A DNA stretch of 33,073 bases from Methanobacteriota archaeon (GTDB taxonomy: Archaea; Thermoplasmatota; Poseidoniia; Poseidoniales; Poseidoniaceae): positions 1 to 33,073 of the forward strand of contig JABGTJ010000039.1 in assembly GCA_018691345.1 (NCBI GenBank), written 5' to 3'. The notes under the pieces are model-generated. The model was not told the origin of the DNA, ran no database searches, and was given only the letters and a program-made list of their open reading frames with translations. Positions 8,898 to 16,194 of this stretch are shown here, piece by piece. The translations under genes were made by a program, and so were the position numbers. Position 1 is the stretch's first letter. Each line of letters starts with the position of its first letter.

Positions 8898-10896
8898 ACC
8901 AAACCGTATCATTCAACTTGATGAATCAACCATAGGGCATATTGCAGCAGGAGAAGTTGTTGAACGACCTGCTCAAGTGGTCAAGGAATTACTTGAAAAC
9001 AGCCTTGATGCGGGCTCCCAACGCCTCGTCATTACAGTAGAGCGAGGCGGTTTTGATTTAATTCGAGTCGAAGATGATGGAAGTGGCATCGATGAAAACG
9101 ACTTGCGACTCGCCCTCGATCGCCATGCGACTTCCAAATTGAAAAAGGCAGAAGACCTCAATTCAATTCATACCCTCGGATTTCGAGGCGAGGCATTAGC
9201 AAGCATCGGTATGGTTTCTCACCTTTCAATATCAAGTAGGCCTGCTGGAAAAAATGGAAAATCAATCTCGATGAAAAATGGTGAAAAAGGAAATGTAGAG
9301 CCGTTTGGAATGCAACATGGCACCCGTATTGATGTCGAACACCTATTCCGAAATACACCGGCAAGACTTGCCTTTCAACGCCGACCGGCAACGGAAAACT
9401 CTCGGATTGTCGACGTGGTGGTTGCTCATGCAATGGCTCACCAGTTGACTGGTTTTCGTTTGGTTATCGACGAGAGAGTCATGCTCGATATCCCTGCAGC
9501 GGATTCAATGACGGATCGATTGTTTGACCTCTTAGGCGGACAAGTTGAATCGATGTTGGAAATGTCTTCCCCTGACACCGATAATGAAGCACCGGGAATG
9601 GAGAGATGGACCGGTTGGATCAGTACACCAGATATTACCCGTGGCAAAGGCGACGATATTCATATTTTGATTAACGATAGACCGGTTGCTGCAGGCCCTT
9701 TTTTACAAGCAATCCGTCGAGGATACAAAACTCGACTGATGCAAGGAAGACACCCTATTGCCGTCTTGTCGCTCTCTCTGCCTCCAGACGAAGTTGATGT
9801 CAACGTCCATCCAACCAAACGGGAAGTGCGTTTGCGGCACTCATGGAGGGTCCTTGAACGGCTGGAGCGGGCGATTGCTCACACTTTGGAATCTGTCCCT
9901 ACACAACCGGATGCTGCTGGAGGTATTCCTGCTCTTCAAGGCCTTGGAGTACAGAAAGTGAAATCCATTCAAGAACACCTTTCCCCCCAAACCCAACAAG
10001 AAAACCCACTCGATGCAGCTGCCGGCTCGCCAACACTTGTGCTACCTAAAGAAAACAAAATCTTGGCTCCACCAGCCTGGGCCATCGCTGCAGGAGCACA
10101 GCTCAATCTCCATGGCAACCAAGCAACTGAGCCTGAAGTTGAGGCCAAAAAACGACCGCAGTCAACCTCTCCTGCTGCGCAAGATACGTTGCCGGGTTTG
10201 GATGAAAAACCAACTGCACCTGCTCTTTCTCACGCTGAAAGAGCACTTCACCGACATGCAGGTTGTGGGCATCAAGTCTCTCCAAACGAAGAGACTCCGC
10301 TTGAAGGAATCATCAATGAACTTCCAGAAATGGAACCGCTCGCACAATTTGCCGACTCCTACATTTTGGTTCAAGCCGAAGATGAGTTACTCCTGATCGA
10401 CCAGCATGCATTGCACGAGCGCATTCGATACGAACGTCTACGTAACGACGAATCTCTTTGGGAGAGTCAGACGAAAATTCAACCTGTGGAATTGAAACTT
10501 GATGCACGGCAATCTGTACGTGTTGCTGCTGCTGTGGACACGCTTTCTCAAGTTGGATTTTCACTTCGAGAAGGTGAGGCAGGTTGGATGGTCGATGCTG
10601 CTCCACAATTGCTTGAAGGTGAAGAACTCGTACCCTTCCTTCTCGATTTACTCCAAGATACTGCTGAAGACGGCGCCCCGCTTGAAACAGTTGACAGAAG
10701 AAAAGATCACCTGGCTTTCCTCAATGCATGTCGAGGTGCTGTCAAGGCCAATGAAAAACTGACATTACCTGAGATGCGAAGACTGCTTGACGACATGCGA
10801 CGGATTCCGAATCCTTGGGCATGTGTTCATGGTAGACCCACTGCACTACGCTTGCCGTTAAACTCACTCGACCATCATTTTGGCCGTCACGGTTAA
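8884..10896 (+). CDS. mutL: DNA mismatch repair endonuclease MutL
   Basis: The protein is about 670 residues. The GHKL ATPase N-terminus shows IAAGEVVERP, KELLENSLDAG, DDGSGI, HATSK and GFRGEALASI. A variable linker rich in Pro, Gln and Ala spans about 345-480. The C-terminal domain has the nicking-endonuclease motif DQHALHERIRYE (D506, H508, E512, E517), then ACRGAVK, CVHGRP and a final FGR, all typical of MutL proteins that nick DNA themselves; E. coli MutL lacks this motif. CVHGRP carries Val where most have Pro. Possible starts are TTG 8875, GTG 8881, ATG 8884 and TTG 8890. ATG 8884 is used here, though the SD-like GGAGGTG at 8877-8883 sits closer than usual. The gene overlaps the end of mutS by 14 bases and shares its TTAA stop with convergent aroA. 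Confidence 0.96.
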   Translation: MELTEPNRIIQLDESTIGHIAAGEVVERPAQVVKELLENSLDAGSQRLVITVERGGFDLIRVEDDGSGIDENDLRLALDRHATSKLKKAEDLNSIHTLGFRGEALASIGMVSHLSISSRPAGKNGKSISMKNGEKGNVEPFGMQHGTRIDVEHLFRNTPARLAFQRRPATENSRIVDVVVAHAMAHQLTGFRLVIDERVMLDIPAADSMTDRLFDLLGGQVESMLEMSSPDTDNEAPGMERWTGWISTPDITRGKGDDIHILINDRPVAAGPFLQAIRRGYKTRLMQGRHPIAVLSLSLPPDEVDVNVHPTKREVRLRHSWRVLERLERAIAHTLESVPTQPDAAGGIPALQGLGVQKVKSIQEHLSPQTQQENPLDAAAGSPTLVLPKENKILAPPAWAIAAGAQLNLHGNQATEPEVEAKKRPQSTSPAAQDTLPGLDEKPTAPALSHAERALHRHAGCGHQVSPNEETPLEGIINELPEMEPLAQFADSYILVQAEDELLLIDQHALHERIRYERLRNDESLWESQTKIQPVELKLDARQSVRVAAAVDTLSQVGFSLREGEAGWMVDAAPQLLEGEELVPFLLDLLQDTAEDGAPLETVDRRKDHLAFLNACRGAVKANEKLTLPEMRRLLDDMRRIPNPWACVHGRPTALRLPLNSLDHHFGRHG

Positions 10897-12326
10897 TCCT
10901 CAAGAGACGGAATTTGAACCGATTCAATTTCGACTCCAGCATCTTGTAAACGCTGAAGAAAGCCTTCATCTGCCACATGGTGTAGTTTCTGACCAATGAT
11001 TTCGCCACCGGTTTTAGAAGCGAGAAGAACGGCAGTCATGAACAATCGATGGTCTTCAAACGTTGGAACTGGATAACTGGGCTTCTTCGGTACTTGATTC
11101 CCATCAACTTCAACACCATCTGGAAGTAGTTTAGCCTTCAATCCAAAATGCTCGAGCAGTTCCACAGTACGGGTAAGACGATTGCTTTCTTTATGCGCTG
11201 CATGCGCTGCTCCAGTGATTCTGCCTCCACCTCCAAGAGCAAGTAGAGCGGCCATTGGAGGCAAGATATCGTTGGAGTCGGTGACATCCAAATGAGTATA
11301 TTCCGCCTTTTTGGCTAATTCCAAACGCCCTGCAGACCACTTAATGCCGTATTCTATAGCAGATTCTTGAAGTATTTCGTGTCCTATAGCGTTCTCTTTT
11401 TCAGGCCAACCGTTGAGCCGTATATCTGAGGAAAGGCAAAACGCTGCAAGAACTGCGAACGAAGCCATCGAAGCATCACCAGGTACTGCATATGAGTCAT
11501 CACTACTCGGAGACCAAGGTTTCAGCGTGCACTTTTCTTTGCCGATGTCTACAGAGCATCCTGCTTTGCGGACCATTACGGCGGTGAGGTTGGAATGTCG
11601 ATTTGAAACTCCTTTGCCCTTGAGAGTAAGCGTCGTTTCGATTGGTAAGCTCGTTGATGCAAGAATCCAGGAAGAAAGTGGTTGACTGGATTGAGAGATG
11701 TCAAGAGTGACTCCTGATTCCAATTTTTCGGCCTTCCAAGGTCCTGAAAGAATGACTGGCAGGCGTTCTAAGCCCTGCCCGATAGAAACTTCAACGCCTG
11801 CCTGGCGAAGGGAATCCCACAAAGCCTCTGAACTTCTCATACGAAGTGATTGGTCGCCATCAAGCATGATTGGTCCTTCCATACTGGCGACTAAACCCGC
11901 CAAAAACCGTAGGGCAGTACCGGAATTAGCGGCATTAAGTACACTTGCTGGGCGGGAAAAACCGTTGACTCCGACTCCATGCATGACCCATTTTTCCGAA
12001 CGAGGATGTGGACCAAGTTCCATCGGATTGGTTTGAACCAACAATTCACCATTGGAATCGTAGTCTTCGAATTTCACACCCATCTGTGCTAAACAATTCC
12101 GCATGGCACGGACATCGTCTCCAGATGCTGCAACGTTTTCCAGAGTAATGCTCTGAGTTGTTTGTGAATAAAGGGCAAGAGCCCGTATGAGATGGCTTTT
12201 GGAAGGTGGAAGTCGCCATTCTACATCTTCGGAAATCGTGCGAGGTGAAATACGAAGAATGCGCAAATCATTGCGCCGATGGTCTTTCCCCGAAGTGGTC
12301 CAGCGCTTCACCCAACCCTTCGCCAT
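10893..12326 (-). CDS. aroA: 3-phosphoshikimate 1-carboxyvinyltransferase (EPSP synthase)
   Basis: The 477-residue enzyme joins shikimate-3-phosphate and phosphoenolpyruvate in aromatic amino-acid synthesis. Family motifs occur in order: LPPSKSH (K43), NSGTALRFLAGL, DGDQSLRMR, SQSSQPLSSWIL, GDASMASF, DSNDILPPMAAL, HKESNRL (usually KESDR) and FEDHRLFM. The start ATG 12326 gives MAKGWVKRW, with about 30 basic residues before the core; a longer frame up to 12452 would overlap moaA and has no family similarity. The upstream 74 bases are shared with divergent moaA. No other shikimate gene is nearby. The stop codon overlaps the mutL stop in a shared TTAA. Confidence 0.95.
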   Translation of the reverse strand: MAKGWVKRWTTSGKDHRRNDLRILRISPRTISEDVEWRLPPSKSHLIRALALYSQTTQSITLENVAASGDDVRAMRNCLAQMGVKFEDYDSNGELLVQTNPMELGPHPRSEKWVMHGVGVNGFSRPASVLNAANSGTALRFLAGLVASMEGPIMLDGDQSLRMRSSEALWDSLRQAGVEVSIGQGLERLPVILSGPWKAEKLESGVTLDISQSSQPLSSWILASTSLPIETTLTLKGKGVSNRHSNLTAVMVRKAGCSVDIGKEKCTLKPWSPSSDDSYAVPGDASMASFAVLAAFCLSSDIRLNGWPEKENAIGHEILQESAIEYGIKWSAGRLELAKKAEYTHLDVTDSNDILPPMAALLALGGGGRITGAAHAAHKESNRLTRTVELLEHFGLKAKLLPDGVEVDGNQVPKKPSYPVPTFEDHRLFMTAVLLASKTGGEIIGQKLHHVADEGFLQRLQDAGVEIESVQIPSLED

Positions 12327-12370
12327 GGCCCTTCCAGACTCCGAGCACCCATCAACCCTTGCAACACAGA

Positions 12371-12377
12371 ATAAAAA
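12371..12377 (+). promoter_or_regulatory. TATA-like box for moaA, possibly also used for aroA
   Basis: ATAAAAA sits with its centre about 27 bases before the moaA ATG at 12401. That is the usual distance from an archaeal TATA box to the transcription start, so moaA is probably transcribed without a leader; no Shine-Dalgarno sequence precedes its ATG. On the other strand the same stretch reads CTTTTTAT, about 46 bases before the aroA start, and could serve that gene as well. Position and composition are the only evidence. Confidence 0.45.
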
Positions 12378-12400
12378 GCCGAAGCCGCATAGGCTGTTCA

Positions 12401-13405
12401 ATGTCGATTGTGGATTCACTGGGTCGCCCCTTGAGGGACCTTCGCATCTCAATCACTGACCGTTGCAATTTTAGGTGCACCTACTGCATGCCGAGAGAGA
12501 ACTTTGGTCCAGATCATACCTTCCTAGCCAAACAAGAAATTCTATCGTATGAAGAAATGACAACCGTCGTCGAATCCCTTTTGCCGCTCGGACTCCAAAA
12601 AATTCGAATCACTGGTGGTGAGCCATTAATGCGGAAAGACCTGCGGATCTTTATCGCTATGCTGCGTGGGTTGGATGCAGAAATTGACATTGCACTGACC
12701 ACCAATGGAGTTCTCTTGAAAAAGCATGCAAGTAACCTGTTCAATTCTGGCCTTAATCGAGTGACTGTAAGCATCGATGCGATTGATCTCGATATGTTCC
12801 AAAGCATCACTGACAGTAAGAACACACCTGAAGAAGTGTTTGCAGGCATTGAAACGGCTCAACAGTGCGGTCTTACCGTGAAAGTCAATTGCGTAGTGAA
12901 GAAAGGTGTGAATGAAGAACAAATTGTTCCGTTGGTAGAGGCTTGTTCTTCACGTAACATTCCTATCCGTTTCATCGAGTTCATGGATGTTGGAACCACA
13001 AATAATTGGAATCTTGAATCGGTCGTTACTGGTGAAGAAATGCGGCAAAGAATTTCACAACACTTTGGCCCCTTGAGCAGGAATACGGCGAAGCATCCTT
13101 CTGATGTAGCACGCATGTGGAGTTTGAAGAATGGAACCGAGATTGGATTTATTGAATCGGTGAGTAGCCCATTTTGTGGTGATTGTTCCCGGGCACGGCT
13201 TTCAGCTCATGGCTCAATGTACACTTGCCTGTTTTCTGAAAAGGGATTTGATATCCGTGGTATTCTTCGGTTCGGAGCATCAAGTGAAGATGTTGCTGAA
13301 TTGATTCAAGGCATTTGGATCAAAAGAGACGACCGGTATTCAGAAATGAGAGGTCAGGCAAACATCGAGCGACATCCTGTCGAAATGTCCTTCATCGGTG
13401 GTTAA
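12401..13405 (+). CDS. moaA: GTP 3',8-cyclase MoaA (molybdenum cofactor synthesis)
   Basis: The 334-residue radical-SAM enzyme converts GTP to the cyclic intermediate of molybdopterin synthesis. The N-terminal cluster motif is C22-x3-C26-x2-C29 (RCNFRCTYCMP), with ITGGEPLMRKD and TTNGVLL following. The C-terminal cluster, C259-x2-C262-x13-C276 (FCGDCSRARLS), binds the substrate-side [4Fe-4S] cluster. The protein ends in the conserved Gly-Gly that MoaA needs for activity. ATG 12401 is selected because MSIVDSLGRPLRDLRIS matches family N-termini; the open frame upstream to 12206 is antisense to aroA. No other molybdopterin gene is in the window. The last four bases form TTAA, shared with the stop of the convergent pilin gene. 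Confidence 0.96.
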   Translation: MSIVDSLGRPLRDLRISITDRCNFRCTYCMPRENFGPDHTFLAKQEILSYEEMTTVVESLLPLGLQKIRITGGEPLMRKDLRIFIAMLRGLDAEIDIALTTNGVLLKKHASNLFNSGLNRVTVSIDAIDLDMFQSITDSKNTPEEVFAGIETAQQCGLTVKVNCVVKKGVNEEQIVPLVEACSSRNIPIRFIEFMDVGTTNNWNLESVVTGEEMRQRISQHFGPLSRNTAKHPSDVARMWSLKNGTEIGFIESVSSPFCGDCSRARLSAHGSMYTCLFSEKGFDIRGILRFGASSEDVAELIQGIWIKRDDRYSEMRGQANIERHPVEMSFIGG

Positions 13406-13899
13406 GACTCAAGAGGCGGTAAAACCACATTCACGAGAACCGAACTGGTGGAAAGATCGACCAGTTGGAACCGCCAAGTTCCAGTATCTGAGCCGATGCT
13501 GGTCGAATCAATAACAAAATAATCGCCCTGGCTTACAGAATAACCTGCATCTCGGTCATGGAACGAAATGTTCGCACCAATCAGCCCATAAACATCGGAA
13601 TCACTCACCAGCCCCCCCAACGTATTGCCTTGTGAGACGTTTTCTGGAGCCAAAGAAAATTGAATTTTCGCTGGGTCAATCGTCTGGTCCAGAGAAGTCA
13701 TACGAACAACGTGGAAGCCATTGGATAACCCTCGAACGCTAACCGTTGCTTGGGCTGCAGGTTTCTCGTTGGTTGTTAATGCGCCTTGCATCAATACAAA
13801 CACCATACTGGAAAGCATGACAGTGATAGCGAGGAGAAGGACAGTAGCGATAACAGGGCTCACAGCCTGGTTACTGTCTGCCCTCCGAACACTGCGCAT
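13402..13899 (-). CDS. Archaeal type IV pilin-like protein
   Basis: The 165-residue protein starts with a short basic leader (MRSVRRADSNQ), followed by AVSPVIATVLLLAI and a hydrophobic run to about residue 37. This is the archaeal pilin N-terminal signature: a class III signal peptide cleaved by a prepilin peptidase, then a helix that forms the filament core. The rest is beta-rich, polar and low in Cys, as expected for a surface-exposed head. SD-like GAGGT lies just before ATG 13899. The gene stands alone, 6 kb from the Tad-like motor genes, so it may supply the subunit for that machine or another one. No prepilin peptidase is in the window. Confidence 0.85.
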   Translation of the reverse strand: MRSVRRADSNQAVSPVIATVLLLAITVMLSSMVFVLMQGALTTNEKPAAQATVSVRGLSNGFHVVRMTSLDQTIDPAKIQFSLAPENVSQGNTLGGLVSDSDVYGLIGANISFHDRDAGYSVSQGDYFVIDSTSIGSDTGTWRFQLVDLSTSSVLVNVVLPPLES

Positions 13900-13973
13900 G
13901 GTACCTCTGTGTCATCGATAGGTCTTGAACCAACCGTTTCAAAGTCAGTAAACAAAGGCGACTTGACGTTGAA

Positions 13974-15119
13974 TCAAAACAACCACATTGGTTTATCGCA
14001 TTCCATGGCTCTCTTTATGCCACCTATGGGACCGAGAATTCTCAACAATGTTTCAGTAACCAAATCGCCTTTGAAAAACGCGTAACCCATGTTTTTAGAT
14101 CGTAATGAATTCTTCAAAGCACGGCCCATTGAAGCCCGAACCCGAACCTCATATTCGTCGAGAGAAGTGCCATGTTGTAAATTGTCAACAATCGCCTCAG
14201 CTGCAAAGCAACCCGAGATGATTGCTTGGGAGATTCCACCGCCGTTACTTGGCATAACCAAGCCTGCAGCATCCCCAATAGCCAAGGTTGTACCATCTAC
14301 CATCGATTTCACAGGACCTCCCATTGGAATCCACCCGCCACCCCAGGAGAGAATCTCAAGATTTAATGAATCACAAAACTCAGTCAAGTGTTGTTTCAAG
14401 TTTCCTTTCAAGTAGCCTGCTCGTACTCCAAGTCCTACATTGGCAGTATCTGGTCCTTTTGGGATAATCCATGCGTACCCTGATGGAGCAACAGAACCAA
14501 GGAATACATCGAATGTCTCCGGCACTTCACCTTGCACTTGGGCGTAGACTGTTGGAACTTGGTCTTTTGGTCTATAGCGCTCATCATCACCGTGCCGTAA
14601 ACGTCCAACATGGGCTAAAGAGCCGCTGGCATCGATGAGATAGTCGAAAGAGTAGCGGTTTTTGGTAGTCACCAGAAGATCACGGTCCAATTTCGACTGG
14701 TGTTGAATACGCGTCATTGCTTCACCGGTGTGCACTTCTGCCCCGGCTTGAATGGCCTTGTCACAAAGAAAGCCGTCAAAGTGTAAACGATGGCCTGCAA
14801 ATGCATCGAGGTCGAAATGGTATGCTTTTCCCGAGGGCAGGAACACACGCATGTTATCCAGATGATGCAACCGTAGACGGTCAGGGAATTCGAAGTAATC
14901 CTTCAACCATTGATGGTCGTCAAGGTTTGAGAAAGTGCCAACAACTTCACCCCAATTCGGGATACATTCACCGCACTGCGCTGGGTTTCCAACTATCTCA
15001 CGGCGCTCTATGATGAGAACATCAATGCCTTCTTCAGCCAAACGTTGAGCGCAAGCAGACCCTGCGGGTCCTGCTCCGATGACAATGACTTGCCGATGTT
15101 GAACCTCTTTTCGCCCCAT
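13974..15119 (-). CDS. Geranylgeranyl reductase family FAD-dependent oxidoreductase
   Basis: The protein is about 381 residues. The N-terminus has the FAD-binding VIVIGAGPAGSACAQRL motif, followed by ERR, AQCGECIP, the mid-domain YAWIIPKG and the second flavin motif AIGDAAGLVMPSNGGGI. This is the architecture of archaeal (di)geranylgeranylglycerophospholipid reductases, which saturate the isoprenoid chains of membrane lipids; members of the family also act on quinone side chains or chlorophyll precursors. Two ATGs compete: 15125 and 15119. The GAGGG directly before 15125 is well spaced (6 bases) only for 15119. The gene follows the polyprenyl synthase within 10 bases, so chain building and chain reduction are coupled in one operon. 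Confidence 0.93.
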   Translation of the reverse strand: MGRKEVQHRQVIVIGAGPAGSACAQRLAEEGIDVLIIERREIVGNPAQCGECIPNWGEVVGTFSNLDDHQWLKDYFEFPDRLRLHHLDNMRVFLPSGKAYHFDLDAFAGHRLHFDGFLCDKAIQAGAEVHTGEAMTRIQHQSKLDRDLLVTTKNRYSFDYLIDASGSLAHVGRLRHGDDERYRPKDQVPTVYAQVQGEVPETFDVFLGSVAPSGYAWIIPKGPDTANVGLGVRAGYLKGNLKQHLTEFCDSLNLEILSWGGGWIPMGGPVKSMVDGTTLAIGDAAGLVMPSNGGGISQAIISGCFAAEAIVDNLQHGTSLDEYEVRVRASMGRALKNSLRSKNMGYAFFKGDLVTETLLRILGPIGGIKRAMECDKPMWLF

Positions 15120-15128
15120 ATTCATCCC

Positions 15129-16112
15129 TCATAGGTGTCGATTCATGACGTAAGTTGTTATGTGCAGCATCAGTGATTTTGCATCGCTGTCAGGGAATGA
15201 ATCCAGTTCGTTAATAGCCCGTTCAAGGTGTGTACGAACCAAAATCTCTGCATATTGCAAACTTTGCGAGTAGTTAAGTAACGACATCAGTTCATCGAAC
15301 AGCCCATCATGAAAGTTCTCGATTATGTGAGCAAGACGGAGGCGTTCTTCCCCGTGTGAGAGAGTCAATGCGTGAATCAAAGGTAGTGTCATTTTACCTT
15401 CGATGACGTCTGCTCCACGTGGTTTACCCATTCGTTCATCGCCGCGCAAATCGAGTAAATCGTCTACAAGTTGGAAAGCAATGCCCAACTCCATACCAAA
15501 ACGTTGCAAGGCCGATGCTTGAACATCGCTCAAACCAGCAACTAAGCCTGCAGCATGACAACCGGCTGAAAATGGGCCTGCTGTTTTCCCTCGAACGATA
15601 TTGAGGTAATCTTCTGGAGATGTGGTAAGATTGAGAACATGGTCAAGTTGGTCAAACTCTGAAACCGCGATGTTTGCACAACACTGTGCCATGATGCGCA
15701 CAATGTGCTCCTCATAGATGCCACCGAGCCCGAAGCCCTGAACAAACAACCAGTCCCCTGCAATTACTGCTTTCGGGATTCCGACGCGGGTGTGAATCGT
15801 ATCGACCCCTCGACGTTGTGATGCCTCGTCGTTAATATCGTCGTGGACAAGCGTTGCCGTATGGATAAGTTCGAATGCCAGAGCCAGTGGGATGATGTCG
15901 TCATCATCGGAGCCTCCTGCGATTTCATGTGCGAGTAGAATGAGCAAAGGTCTGAGGCGTTTACCACCCGCTAAAAGAACCGTCCCGCACAATTCAGCAA
16001 CCTGCCCCGCTCCATTTTCGACCTCAGATTCGATCAGAGCCTCAAGCTCTGCATCAACCAAAAGCCGCATGGCCTCAAGACGGTCACTCGCTTGTAACTG
16101 AATGCTCGACAC
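15129..16112 (-). CDS. Polyprenyl diphosphate synthase (GGPP or longer product)
   Basis: The 327-residue trans-prenyltransferase contains GKRLRP (50-55), the first Asp-rich motif DDIND (D91, D92, D95) followed by SQRRG, and the second DDLLD (D217, D218, D221), with GKTAGP and EGKMTLPLIHAL between and after. It condenses isopentenyl diphosphate units. Before the first motif the sequence is IHTATLVHDD, with Ala and Thr at positions -5 and -4. Short-chain synthases usually have a bulky aromatic there, so the product may be longer than C20, as in quinone side-chain synthases. The start is GTG 16112, with AGGATGAT upstream; the overlapping ATG 16114 is out of frame. It is co-transcribed with the reductase and divergent from the HemC-like gene. 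Confidence 0.92.
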   Translation of the reverse strand: MSSIQLQASDRLEAMRLLVDAELEALIESEVENGAGQVAELCGTVLLAGGKRLRPLLILLAHEIAGGSDDDDIIPLALAFELIHTATLVHDDINDEASQRRGVDTIHTRVGIPKAVIAGDWLFVQGFGLGGIYEEHIVRIMAQCCANIAVSEFDQLDHVLNLTTSPEDYLNIVRGKTAGPFSAGCHAAGLVAGLSDVQASALQRFGMELGIAFQLVDDLLDLRGDERMGKPRGADVIEGKMTLPLIHALTLSHGEERLRLAHIIENFHDGLFDELMSLLNYSQSLQYAEILVRTHLERAINELDSFPDSDAKSLMLHITTYVMNRHL

Positions 16113-16176
16113 ATATCATCCTACAGGGGTGTCCTTCTTAACCCGTAGTCTCCGCCCGTGTAATGTGAGGAGTCAT

Positions 16177-16187
16177 CCTCGCCGAGG
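16177..16187. promoter_or_regulatory. Short dyad overlapping the ribosome-binding site of the HemC-like gene
   Basis: CCTCG and CGAGG flank a single C, and the right arm contains most of the GAGGTGA Shine-Dalgarno-like sequence for GTG 16195. A bound protein, or pairing of the arms with their neighbours, would hide the ribosome-binding site. The dyad is short and could be chance. Confidence 0.25.
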
Positions 16188-16194
16188 TGATGTT

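Noticed and set aside
10193..10213. QDTLPGL in the MutL linker as a second clamp-binding motif
   Set aside because: It lacks the paired aromatic residues of a PCNA box and does not match the bacterial clamp motif well.
12206..12400. N-terminal extension of MoaA
   Set aside because: The stretch is antisense to the aroA start and unrelated to MoaA. The family N-terminus and a TATA-like box fit ATG 12401.
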